Source: Sperchopsis tessellata (lineage: Eukaryota; Arthropoda; Insecta; Coleoptera; Hydrophilidae). From it: a stretch of 27,372 bases of DNA. The stretch spans positions 1 through 27,372 of the forward strand of contig JAWQRN010000664.1 in assembly GCA_033557685.1 (NCBI GenBank), in the 5' to 3' direction. Below are positions 1-8,095 of this stretch, piece by piece. The position numbers and the translations under genes were made by a program. The notes beneath the pieces are model-generated. The model was given only the letters and a program-made list of their open reading frames with translations. It was not told the origin of the DNA and did not search any database. Every line of letters starts with the position of its first letter. Position 1 is the first letter of the stretch.

Positions 1-6
1 TATAAT

Positions 7-13
<7 letters not shown>

Positions 14-79
<66 letters not shown>
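14..79. repeat. (TA)n microsatellite
   Basis: An almost perfect run of alternating T and A about 66 bases long, directly visible. It is a simple repeat with no coding content. Confidence 0.97.
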
Positions 80-80
<1 letters not shown>

Positions 81-718
81 CCGGATATAAAGACTATTTA
101 ATTTTATTTGTAAAACTTAACTATTTTAAAAATGTTTAAGGGTATGATAATCTGCAAAACAGGGACGTACAAACAGTGCACATGTCACATTATTGGCACA
201 TGAATCCCATACACGCTCTTATCTCTCCTTGTTGTATTCTTACATACCGCTGCCTATGTTTCCTTGATCCTTTAGCTGTAGTCTGAGGTACAAGTAGAGG
301 AAGGTGACGTTCACCTTTGTCTCACTAACTCTAGGCTAAGTTGTGGACCAGTTATTGTCTTCATTAAGAACAAAACATATAAGTACAGCCATATTCATAA
401 GGTGCAAAATGCAAAATTTCTTGAACCATTTCATTGATTTTCTGGTTGTATCTGAAAAACTTATGCATGTCATTCTACAAACCCTATGTTGTGATTATAT
501 TCTATGACACAACCTGGTTTTACAATTGCTTCTTCTGTCTCATTATCAACTTTCCCTGGATCTCCCATTGTATGTCTATGGATTATTGTTAGCATAAATA
601 CATCTCATTTACAATGCCATTTTATAGCCATGATGTTCTTTATAATTCGCATCTCAATTCCGCCTTTCATTTTTTTTTTTTTTGATAAACCTATGTTGGC
701 TATATACATCTCGAAGCA
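80..718. other. Unassigned AT-rich stretch
   Basis: I recognise no gene, RNA or element here. The one long open frame, on plus from 504, runs through a poly-T tract near 669-681 and into the periodic repeat at 719-845. It therefore looks like chance rather than a gene. Confidence 0.5.
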
Positions 719-845
719 CCAAAATGTTGATACTAATCCGGTTAGAAGGATCAAAATGTTGGTACATATTCGGCTTGAATTAAAATGTTGTTAATTATAA
801 GCGCGAAGGAGCAAACTGTTGTATGTAAGAGTTTACTTAAAAGGA
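719..845. repeat. Degenerate ~30-bp periodic tandem repeat
   Basis: The core CAAAATGTTG recurs at about 720, 752, 781 (TAAAATGTTG) and 812 (CAAACTGTTG), a spacing of 30 to 31 bases. GAAGGA or a similar purine string comes before several of the copies. Four decayed units are visible. The array lies just outside the left arm of the piggyBac relic and has no counterpart beyond the right arm, so it may be flanking DNA or an asymmetric part of the element. Confidence 0.6.
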
Positions 846-852
846 TCACTGT

Positions 853-1049
853 GAACTGTAAATATAATGGTGTGAATTCTACCCCGTGTAAATCGAGGTG
901 AATTTCTTCGCAAACGTGAGTAAATGTTTTCGCTTACCTTAATTCCAGTATCTGGAGACGTGTGTATGTAAGGGTTTCAACAACTGCAGATGTGTGTGTA
1001 TATGGGCTTCTCTTCTCGTGCTTTATATTAGGGAAGGATTAGAATGTAG
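853..1049. repeat. Left inverted arm of the piggyBac relic
   Basis: Read on plus, this segment matches the reverse complement of 2290-2492 with scattered mismatches and small gaps. Landmarks include GTGTAAATCGAGGTG at 887-901, CGCTTACCTTAATTCCA near 931-947 and CTTTATATTAGGG at 1021-1033. Each has its complement in the right arm. Confidence 0.88.
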
Positions 1050-1050
1050 T

Positions 1051-1971
1051 GCTACAGGGATACTAGAAGCATTCATTATGCACATAATGTTCAAAACAAA
1101 TAAATTTCATACACTGATTGTAAGCACTACAGAGTCGGCAGTAAAAAGTAAATTACACAAATGGATCGACACTTTTCTTGCAATTATGATGCTACAAACT
1201 CATGAGAATAAAAATGACTTGAAGGATTGTTGGTGTACAGATCCTCTTATTGGGACTCATTTTTTTTGAAAAGTGATCTCAGCATATGTTACTGCTAAGG
1301 ATGTTTCACTTTTCTGAAAATAATGAGCAACGGGAAAGCGGTAAAGTTCAGACAATAAGACCAATTATCGAAATGCTAAGGACCCGGATCAAAGCAATAA
1401 TGCAACCATTCAAAGATTTTTGTATCGATGGGAGTGCTGTACCTTGTAAATGAAGGCTTAGTTTCAAGCAGTACGTTTCAACAAATCGGACAAGATTTGA
1501 CATCAAATTTTTTGTTTTGTGCGATGTCGAATCTTGTTTTGTCCTTGATTTTATTGTTTATACTGGTTCTTCTACATAAATAAATGATGAAATCGAATGA
1601 TTGTGTATATACGACTTTGTTGTAACAACACTACTCAAACCATATCCAGTAGGATGGGATTTTACGTCAATTTTCAATTTCATCCGCTTGAGATATACAT
1701 ATTGTGCTGCCAAATGTTAGCAGAATAATTTAATTGCATGCGCCGTCAAACCTGCGACCGGTTTACTCCAAAACTTGTTATGAACATTAGGATCCATACT
1801 TTTACAGCGGATATTCTTGTCCTCACTGTACCACGAGCGTCATTTCTGGAACAATCGGCATATGTTGGACCTATTATCTACAGTAAGATAAGGAACAAAC
1901 TTTCTTCTTTCCAATGTGAAAATTCCAAAAATTCCAGAAATTTGGGGGTAGTCGTTCATAGAACTTCAACA
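1051..1971 (+). pseudogene. piggyBac transposase, multiply broken
   Basis: Remnant of a PGBD-type piggyBac transposase, which catalyses cut-and-paste transposition in the nucleus. The first block ends with DCWCTDPLIGTHFF, matching the family's YWSTDP region. After a frameshift at the T run near 1261 a second block reads LLRMFHFSENNEQ, then IRPIIEMLRTRIKAI, then FCIDGSAVPCK. This is the region of the first catalytic Asp: the Asp is kept but the usual DES has become DGS. After an in-frame stop come RLSFKQYVSTNRTRFDIKFF and VLCDVESCFVLDFIVYTG, then VTTLLKPYPVGWDFTS, where the family has a GKG and DNWYTS motif, here shortened. The rest, to about 1971, is weak, and no cysteine-rich C-terminal domain is seen. 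The N-terminus is missing. At least one frameshift and several stops make it dead. The family call is confident. Confidence 0.9.
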
Positions 1972-2289
1972 AAATAACAGTATACATTAAATTCTTAACC
2001 AATACAATTCATATTCAGTTCTAAAACACAACAGCTCATATTCAGTTTTCAAACACAACTGTTCATGTTGTATTTTTCAATAGAACATTTCTCATATTCT
2101 AACTCCCAGTGTCGACGTAATTTTGGTCGCAATATTGAACAATCTACATTCTTTTAAAAGAGTATATCCATTTTATAAGTATCTTGCACAGCTCCGGTAT
2201 GCAGAATTAATAATATTAATGTACTTACTTTACTAAATATTTGTTTAAAATACGAATGTGTGAAACACTCAAATCAATCTTTTTACCCA

Positions 2290-2492
2290 CATTCCTAATC
2301 CGACCCTAATATAAAGCAGGAGAAGAGCCCATACACACAAACACACACACACTTCTGCAGTTGTTGAAACCCATACATACACGTCTGCAGATATTGGAAT
2401 TAAGGTAAGCGAAAACATTTACTCGCGTTGCGTACAAGAAATGCACCTCGATTTACACGAAACAGAATTCGCTACGTTATATTTGCAACAAA
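2290..2492. repeat. Right inverted arm of the piggyBac relic
   Basis: This is the reverse-complement partner of 853-1049. CCCTAATATAAAG, GGAATTAAGGTAAGCG and CACCTCGATTTACAC appear in the order expected for an inverted repeat. A CA-rich tract (ACACACAAACACACACAC) corresponds to the TG-rich tract of the left arm and has changed length between the arms. Confidence 0.88.
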
Positions 2493-2689
2493 ATAATTAT
2501 ATTCTATTGGATTGTCTTCTAAAGTCGAGTCCCATATGTAATTTGGAAAACGAAAATGGCCCGTTGGAATAGAATACCAGCCGGCAAAATATATTTCAAA
2601 TCGTTGATTAGCATACACATTGAATTTTGGGACCCTGCTGGCTGTTCAATGCGAAAAAAAACACTAATTGTACCGGTGCGTTTGAACTC

Positions 2690-3196
2690 GTTAAAGTCTT
2701 ATATATAAGACCGCTAAAATGTGTTGTACAACGGAAGATAAGTTGCGTCGACGCCGCCGAAGCAGTGCCAATACATCAGCGTTCTCTCATTGGCTAGTTA
2801 GAATGGCCGTTTTTGAAACGTAGCCAACCAACTTTGTCCGCGGAAACTGAATCCCAGATCTAAGCTCAGCTTGACTCACAGAAGATGATGTTTTCGCGTA
2901 GTGTAACGACCTGAGATGGGAATTAATGCTTTAAAGCGCGCTTAAAGGTACGTCCTCATACTTGTGGAATTGCGAAATCCAAATTGCGGAACGTTTCCTA
3001 TTGGCTCTTGCATTTTAAATTTAAAGGCGGGAAATATTCGTCCGAATGTTTTATGAAAATAGCGAAGCCGCAAAAAGTTGAATTTGTTTTATCTTTTTGC
3101 GAAATTCGTCATCTTTAATGTCGTTGCCCATTTCTAACCAAAGTTTTTATAGTCGGCACATGTACGGTTACTAACAGCATTTAAAGAAAATAAAAG
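2690..3196 (+). promoter_or_regulatory. Candidate TATA-poor promoter with CCAAT and E2F-like sites
   Basis: This stretch is visibly richer in CpG than its surroundings (GTCGACGCCGCCG near 2750, GTCCGCGG near 2836, AAGCGCGC near 2935). It has reverse CCAAT boxes (ATTGG) at 2789-2793 and 3000-3004, and GGCGGGAAA at 3026-3034, which fits the E2F half-site consensus. In animals, spaced CCAAT boxes with an E2F site are typical of cell-cycle gene promoters. The E2F-like site is about 165 bases upstream of the ATG at 3197. That the segment is a working promoter is an inference from motif clustering only. Confidence 0.35.
2696..2711. repeat. 16-bp perfect palindrome
   Basis: GTCTTATATATAAGAC is its own reverse complement. 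It lies upstream of the CCAAT and E2F-like elements. It could be a chance AT-rich palindrome or a binding site, and contains TATATAA. Confidence 0.6.
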
Positions 3197-3449
3197 ATGA
3201 ATTATGGAGAAGAAGATTTATCCAATCCAAAAGTAGTGGTAGAAGTTTTGAACTCTTTTGTTTTTAATGACGTTTTAAAGGAACTGTCATTGTCTACCAA
3301 ATTTAAAGATGGTTAGAAATTATAATTCCCCAATTTTTCCTAAACGTTTTCGGGAGCAGCTTAAAACAATGCGAGTAAACCAGGCACAAATTGTGTGGGT
3401 GCTAGATTTGGTTGTGAACGCTGATAAGTGGAATTCGTTTTTACAATAA
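3197..3449 (+). pseudogene. Unrecognised coding-like region in two overlapping frames
   Basis: I do not recognise the protein. The first frame, 3197-3316, encodes 39 residues starting MNYGEEDLSNPKVVVEVLNS, acidic and then helix-like. The second frame, 3309-3449, overlaps its end and encodes 46 residues containing SPIFPKRFREQLKTMR and QAQIVWVLDLVVNADKW. The composition and helical pattern of both look like real protein, and a single frame change near 3305-3311 would join them into one segment of about 85 residues. It follows a promoter-like stretch, so it may be the first exon of a host gene damaged by a frameshift, or a pseudogene. A short intron using GTTAGA at 3312 is less likely, because the second frame looks coding through that interval. 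A fragment of an unrecognised mobile element remains possible. Confidence 0.4.
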
Positions 3450-3929
3450 CCAAACGAAACTCAGCCGATATAGGTAAATTGGATCACATTATGCATACGG
3501 GAACCAGCCAGCATTTTAATAAAATTACTATACTCTATGTGCTTTCCGGAAAAAAAAAAAACATTATTGTGATCTGATTATGCAGTGGTCCAACTTTCTA
3601 TAGAGACTAAACAATATGCAGCCATATTCTCAATGTCAAAACAACGTAAATACTCATAATTAGTGATATAAATCTAACAGATGTCAAATAATAAGTAGTC
3701 AAAGAGGAAACTAAAATATTAATATTGAAAACCCATACCTATCTTCTTAATTATGGTACAAGCAACAATATACATAATGAAATCTGTATAGTATGTAGTA
3801 AGACCTATATTGCGGAAAGTTTAAATATTACTTACAGAGCATATGTTGAGGTGATATTTTGCTGATACAGGTAATGAACAGAAGCCATAAAAATAATGTC
3901 TTCTTAATATTTCATAATTGTTAAGTAAA
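3450..3929. other. Unassigned AT-rich stretch
   Basis: No recognisable gene or element. A GTAAAT donor-like site occurs at 3473 after the coding-like region, but I see no convincing downstream exon. An A run lies at 3550-3561. Confidence 0.4.
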
Positions 3930-4220
3930 ATATGTAATAAACGCATGTTGGATTTTCTTTTTGCCGACGTTTCGTCCACTGTTGAGAAACACATTATCAG
4001 GACATGCAGCTCTCAAAAAATCTAGGTATCGTCTGAATATAAACCACTGATCCGCCGAAATTTATATGGTAGAGAATTTCGGCCAAAGGCAAATGAGGCT
4101 TATTTCCGCTGACCTATATCGTATTGGCTGAGAAGATTCCAGCGAAGGGCCAATGGGGATTCTTCCGGCTGGAAGAAGCTTAGATATGTATACTTCCAAG
4201 AAAACGCAAGTCGGTAACCG
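3930..4220 (-). mobile_element. Penelope-like element terminal fragment
   Basis: On minus this segment reads as two CCAAT-containing, roughly similar blocks (CCCCATTGGCCC near 4152-4163 and CAGCCAATACG near 4119-4129), then a TATAAATTT box at 4058-4066, then a hammerhead-like motif at 3942-4008. Penelope-like elements are known to carry hammerhead ribozymes in their terminal pseudo-LTRs, and a promoter followed by a ribozyme fits that layout. No reverse transcriptase or GIY-YIG endonuclease remnant was found on either side, so this would be a solo terminal fragment. The outer limits are approximate. Confidence 0.55.
3942..4008 (-). ncRNA. Degenerate type I hammerhead ribozyme
   Basis: Read on minus, GCATGTC is followed by CTGATAA, a hairpin-forming segment with TGTT, loop TCTC and AACA, then GAAACGTC and GGC. 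The hammerhead core is CUGAUGA, stem II, GAAA, stem III, then UH at the cleavage site. Here GAAAC-GTC reproduces the tiny ACGU stem III and GUC cleavage site known from Penelope-like elements. Stem I can form between GTC and GGC, with a distal GCATGT to ACATGC pairing. Two defects are visible: the core G8 has become A (CTGATAA), and the base of stem II does not pair well. It is therefore probably inactive. A hammerhead origin is likely; activity is not claimed. Confidence 0.6.
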
Positions 4221-5754
4221 TTTTCACAATATGAATTTTTCAGATGTTCTAGAGAAATAAGTAGATGACTGGGCGAGGAATTAAAGGAAGAATGGAAGTA
4301 GGAAGTAAAAAGATGTATTGGCTTCGAAATATATGACATTTAACAGGTCTACGTGCTGTAGGAAGTTTAATTCACACAGCAAATTATCTTTTGTTCTCAT
4401 GTTCTACTAACAATTGCATTATTAGAGAGGTGTGAGACATTCTTGATCATAAACCGTCTCCCCTCTGTTTAATTTCTGTAGGCAAGCTTTAATAACCGAT
4501 TGTCTGTCTGGACCGGGAAGCGGTTTGTCGTTTAAATATTTATATGCCACACATTGCTGATGCAAACAGCCAACCAACCAAACTGTATGAGAAGGAAAAC
4601 AATAACGAGCATTGAGAGAAGCAGAAGTGCATGGCTAATGACTCAATACATATATAATAAACGTTCCTCCAACTCAGAACAGTAATAGACCTATTTTCAA
4701 CATAAAGAGGTATTATTCTGCTACTGTTTGCTGACCCGTAGACATAAATCGGTCGAATTTTATTTTATTTCCCCCAAACAAAGGGAAATGTTCACAAAAA
4801 TAAAGGTTCCGGCTTCGAAAATGTCAGCTAAAACATGTGTTCCTAAAATACAATAACGTTTACTGGTTCGCTTGGTCGACTAGTGGCTGCCATTAGTGCA
4901 AGAGAGAGAGAGAGAGCCCGATATATTCCCTCGGGGTATTCCTTTGGCTGGCCCATAATTAGGGGAATTGTACTGACAGAGATGGATCAGGATTACACCA
5001 CTTCTGCGAGAAAGCTGAAATAAAGCCTTCGTTAGGAAGAGTGGAGCAGGAAATTCGGGAGGTAGAGAGAGATGTTTCAAAAGCTCCCAACTAATGGAAC
5101 AATCTTCAACGATGTATTTTTGCTGCAATATTTCTCTAATTGCTTCAGTATATAATATGCTCGACGAAATCAATAGGCGTATTCCTATACAGACGACTAA
5201 ACCGTAGAAGCTTTGCTTTTAATGTTTTCCCTTTGTAACAGATTTGAAACAAATGCACTTTTTCCATTAAGTTCTTCGAATTCAAGGAGCTACGTAATAG
5301 AAATCAGATATTGAACCTGAATCAGACATCCAGCATTATTATTAAAGTCTGTTTATGATTATTTGCTTCCCTATATTTCACTACGGTGTGCAAATATTTA
5401 TAAATTTTAATATCATTTCTGTAACAATACATTATAATCTCTTTTTCATGTATTTGAAATACGTATAATATAATGAAATCCGGTTATTTATAACTAATTT
5501 AATATTTTGCTAGTAGCTATTTTAAACGGAGAATTTCATGTTTATTTTTCTGGCAAGGTAACTTAAATTCTTTTTTTACCCGGTATGCTTAATGTGATCT
5601 CTCTGCCACGTGTATAAAATACAGACGAAGCATGGATAGTCGAATTGTAAACCGTAAACACGTCGTTACTCCATCAAGTAGTTCTATAATTCAATTTATT
5701 ATGCTTTTTTTTAAAACTTAGAATAAGTTCATAAACTTCTTCTTAACTGTTTCC
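4221..5754. other. Unassigned intergenic stretch
   Basis: No family is recognised. A (AG)8 run lies at 4901-4916. A minus-strand frame at 4880-5173 (97 codons) matches nothing I know and overlaps that run. CACGTG abuts TATAAAA at 5607-5619, but no coding region follows that I can support. Confidence 0.45.
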
Positions 5755-6014
5755 TACATAATTTACATAACAATTCTACTTCATTTTAATTTTATTACTG
5801 CGTTTTTATCATATCTTATTCTTCTGTATTTCCACATTTACTTGATGTATTTAATCTTTCCACAATTAATTATCATTTTATCATTACACGCAGTTTATTC
5901 TTATAAATACAAAACTGAAGACGTCAAATAACTTTAAGCATTGTTTGTGGAGTAGTAGTTGGTAGTGATGCTAAAGATAATTGATGCATCTACTATTAAT
6001 TTTTATATTGGCCA
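5755..6014. repeat. 260-bp tandem duplication, copy 1
   Basis: The first of two head-to-tail copies, from TACATAATTTACA to ATATTGGCCA. It is nearly identical to 6015-6274, with only a few substitutions (for example CTTCTGTATT against CTTCAGTATT, and CACAATTAA against CACAGTTAA), so the duplication is recent relative to the decay around it. Its last about 52 bases copy the left end of the hAT-like element that follows. Confidence 0.97.
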
Positions 6015-6274
6015 TACATAATTTACAAAACAATTCTACTTCATTTTAATTTTATTACTGCGTTTTTATCATATCTTATTCTTCAGTATTTCCACATTTA
6101 CTTGATGTATTTAATCTTTCCACAGTTAATTATCATTTTATCATTACACGCAGTTTATTCTTATAAATACAAAACTGAAGACGTCAAATAACTTTAAGCA
6201 TTGTTTGTGGAGTAGTAGTTGGTAGTGATGCTAAAGATAATTGATGCATCTACTATTAATTTTTATATTGGCCA
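6015..6274. repeat. 260-bp tandem duplication, copy 2
   Basis: The second copy, immediately adjacent to copy 1 with no spacer. It contains the candidate 8-bp target site (6215-6222) and the first about 52 bases of the hAT-like element, which continues past the duplication on the right. Confidence 0.97.
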
Positions 6275-6405
6275 ATAATTGACTAATCGAAAGAAATCGA
6301 ATCGATTTCTAATAGTCGGTCAACTAGTCCATTTAGAATGGTCGACAGTCGACTAATCGATTTAGATTAGTTGCCGGTCGACTAATCAGTTTCGATTAGT
6401 CAGTG
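6275..6405. repeat. Left subterminal ATCGACTAATC motif cluster
   Basis: Repeated variants of GTCGACTAATCGATTTAGATTAG in both orientations, for example GTCGACTAATCGATTTAG at 6351-6368 and GGTCGACTAATCAG at 6376-6389. The spacing is irregular, so it is a motif cluster rather than a satellite. Confidence 0.8.
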
Positions 6406-6645
6406 GCTTAGATCCTTCTCATCTTTTGATTTTTCAGTTTAAAAGTACATCCACTCATATCCACGTACATAACTGTACATCTACGTTCCACAGCACACTT
6501 ACATCCACCCAAAGGAACGCCCCTCGGTGTTTCTGAATAAGTGTGTTAACAAACCGTATACCAAAATATAACTGTAATCTGAATTCCGTGTCCACATGGT
6601 AAGTCAAGTATTTTCACAGGTATGTAGGGGAGTCCCACATGTTGT

Positions 6646-6747
6646 CCATACACGTATGTGATACAGAATACATAATATCAATTTTAAAGATCACAGCCAT
6701 ACACGTATGTGATACAGAATACATAATATCAATTTTAAAGATCACAG
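6646..6747. repeat. 51-bp perfect tandem duplication (2 copies)
   Basis: The 51-base unit starting CCATACACGTATGTGATACA occurs twice without a spacer and with no mismatch seen. As 51 is a multiple of three, an open frame reads through both copies, but that frame is not otherwise convincing as a gene. Confidence 0.95.
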
Positions 6748-7144
6748 AAAAGCAAATGACAAGAGTTCAGTATGGTCATATAACCTATACGCAGACAAGA
6801 ACAAATGTTCAAAAGTTATTAAAGTTAGTGACGGGTCAACAAGTGGGCTTCATATTTCGTATATACTCATCTGAAACAACATAATATTAATTTATTAAAG
6901 CGAAAAGAATTAGAAGTTGCCTCAACTTCAACAATAAAGTGTTTTTCCTGTTGTAGCTTGTGTAATAGATAAAAATCACAATTTTAAATAGCCGTTTTAG
7001 CACGTACAGATGCACTTGATGGTTTAACTATGTATGTATATTATGTATTGTTTTATAAATTGTTAAATTTGATAATTTTCAGAAAATACGCCGGTCCTTG
7101 AAAAAGAATTAGAAGAATTAAAAGTCAAAACTTTTATGTTCCCT

Positions 7145-7348
7145 AATTGATAACTACTTAATAATCAACTAATCTACTATTAAATAGATAATCGACTATT
7201 ATATAGATAATCGACTAATTTATTATTAGGTACACAATCAACTAACTGATTATTAAGCGAATAGTCCATTAATCGACTAGTCAAAAATCGACTATCGATT
7301 TTGGTAATCGTGGATATTCGATTAATCGACGAATCGATTATCGTCAAT
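7145..7348. repeat. Right subterminal ATCGACTAATC motif cluster
   Basis: About ten variants of ATCGACTA or AATCGATTA, including AGATAATCGACTA twice in direct repeat near 7187-7217, CATTAATCGACTAGTC near 7270 and ATTCGATTAATCGACGAATC at 7317-7336. The cluster mirrors the one at 6275-6405, on the inner side of the right end of the element. Confidence 0.8.
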
Positions 7349-7370
7349 ACTCGACAGCACTAGCAGTTGA

Positions 7371-8095
7371 TGCGTAAAAATTGGAATTGTCAAAATTTGA
7401 CGGTGTAGCTTTATTACAACTCTTTCATAGTCAATTGTCAATTTATTCTTAATGCGCATTTCTAATCTGCCCATATTCTCCTCAAACCACATTTAAAATT
7501 TTATTAATCTTGTTCATTGATTAGCTAAGAAACTAACTGGTACTTTCTTGTACTTCCGTTCACTTTCAGTTGACTCAAGTCTGGCTTTTGAACAGCTCCC
7601 GGGATTGCAAAGCGGACCGGTAAAATTGAGCACGCATAAAACGGCAAGAAACATACCATCAAGATTCACTTCCATGATGAGAGTTGGCAAATCAATTGTA
7701 TTCCCTGTTTTAACCTAAATTTAATTTTGGACTATAGCTCCCGGGATTACAAGGGAGACCGGTACAGTTGAACTACGCTAAGTGCCTTACAACGAAATCC
7801 TTCCCTTCTAAGGATCAAAACTGTTATTTTTCGTGTACACGTAATCACTGGATTGGGCGTAAAATTGCTGCTTATCGTATTTTTGTCCTGTTACTTATCA
7901 CTAATTTTGTTTATTTTACAATTACGGCTTGGTGTTTGATTTAATGTCTTAACCTTTTGTTTTTTTTTTATTAAATATCATCGCTTATCCACTCCACGTA
8001 CATACTTGATAGTTACTATACACACAACATTTATTTATGAGGTACTTTTTTATTTTCACCAGACGATAAGGCAATTTCTGTTTTCCGCCCGATAC
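7371..8095. other. Unassigned stretch with a pair of ~38-bp direct repeats
   Basis: Two related blocks, about 7593-7631 and 7735-7772, both read AGCTCCCGGGATTRCAA followed by an ACCGGTA block and a TTGARC-like tail. They are about 142 bases apart. No promoter, tRNA or known repeat is recognised. The remainder holds nothing I can name. Confidence 0.5.

Larger units (their letters stand above)
853..2492 (+). mobile_element. piggyBac-type DNA transposon relic with long inverted arms
   Basis: Two inverted arms of about 195 bp (853-1049 and 2290-2492) enclose about 1.2 kb that holds a decayed piggyBac-family transposase on plus. Coding similarity begins almost exactly where the left arm ends. piggyBac elements move by cut and paste at TTAA sites and normally carry short terminal and subterminal inverted repeats. 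I found no clean TTAA duplication at the arm edges, so the true ends are uncertain. The transposase is heavily mutated, so this copy cannot be autonomous. The family call rests on the protein remnant; the element boundaries are an inference from the inverted repeat. Confidence 0.82.
6223..7362. mobile_element. Probable hAT-like non-autonomous element
   Basis: The right end reads CAGCACTA (reverse complement TAGTGCTG) and the left end reads TAGTGATG, a one-mismatch terminal pair resembling the short CA/TAGNGNTG ends of hAT elements. Flanking 8-mers are GTAGTTGG at 6215-6222 and GCAGTTGA at 7363-7370, which match at 6 of 8 positions, the size expected of a hAT target duplication. Just inside both ends lie dense ATCGACTAATC and ATCGATT motifs (6275-6405 and about 7145-7345), as expected for subterminal transposase-binding arrays. 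No hAT transposase was recognised inside. The superfamily call is an inference from the ends. Confidence 0.58.

Noticed and set aside
504..794. Open frame of 96 codons on plus
   Set aside because: Runs through a poly-T tract and the 30-bp periodic repeat, with no recognisable domain.
3312..3357. A 46-base intron joining the two frames at 3197-3449
   Set aside because: The donor GTTAGA is weak, the length is below usual insect minimums, and the interval itself reads as good protein in the second frame.
5631..5720. Small ORF after the E-box and TATA
   Set aside because: Only 29 codons, and the ATG is too close to the TATA box to lie in the transcript.
5755..6274. CRISPR-like repeat arrangement
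   Set aside because: The repeats are two long adjacent copies without spacers, and the sequence is eukaryotic in character. It is a tandem duplication.
7593..7631. Possible tRNA or tRNA-derived SINE promoter
   Set aside because: The GC-rich block does not fit A-box and B-box consensus spacing, and no cloverleaf could be drawn. No tRNA or rRNA gene was found anywhere in the window.
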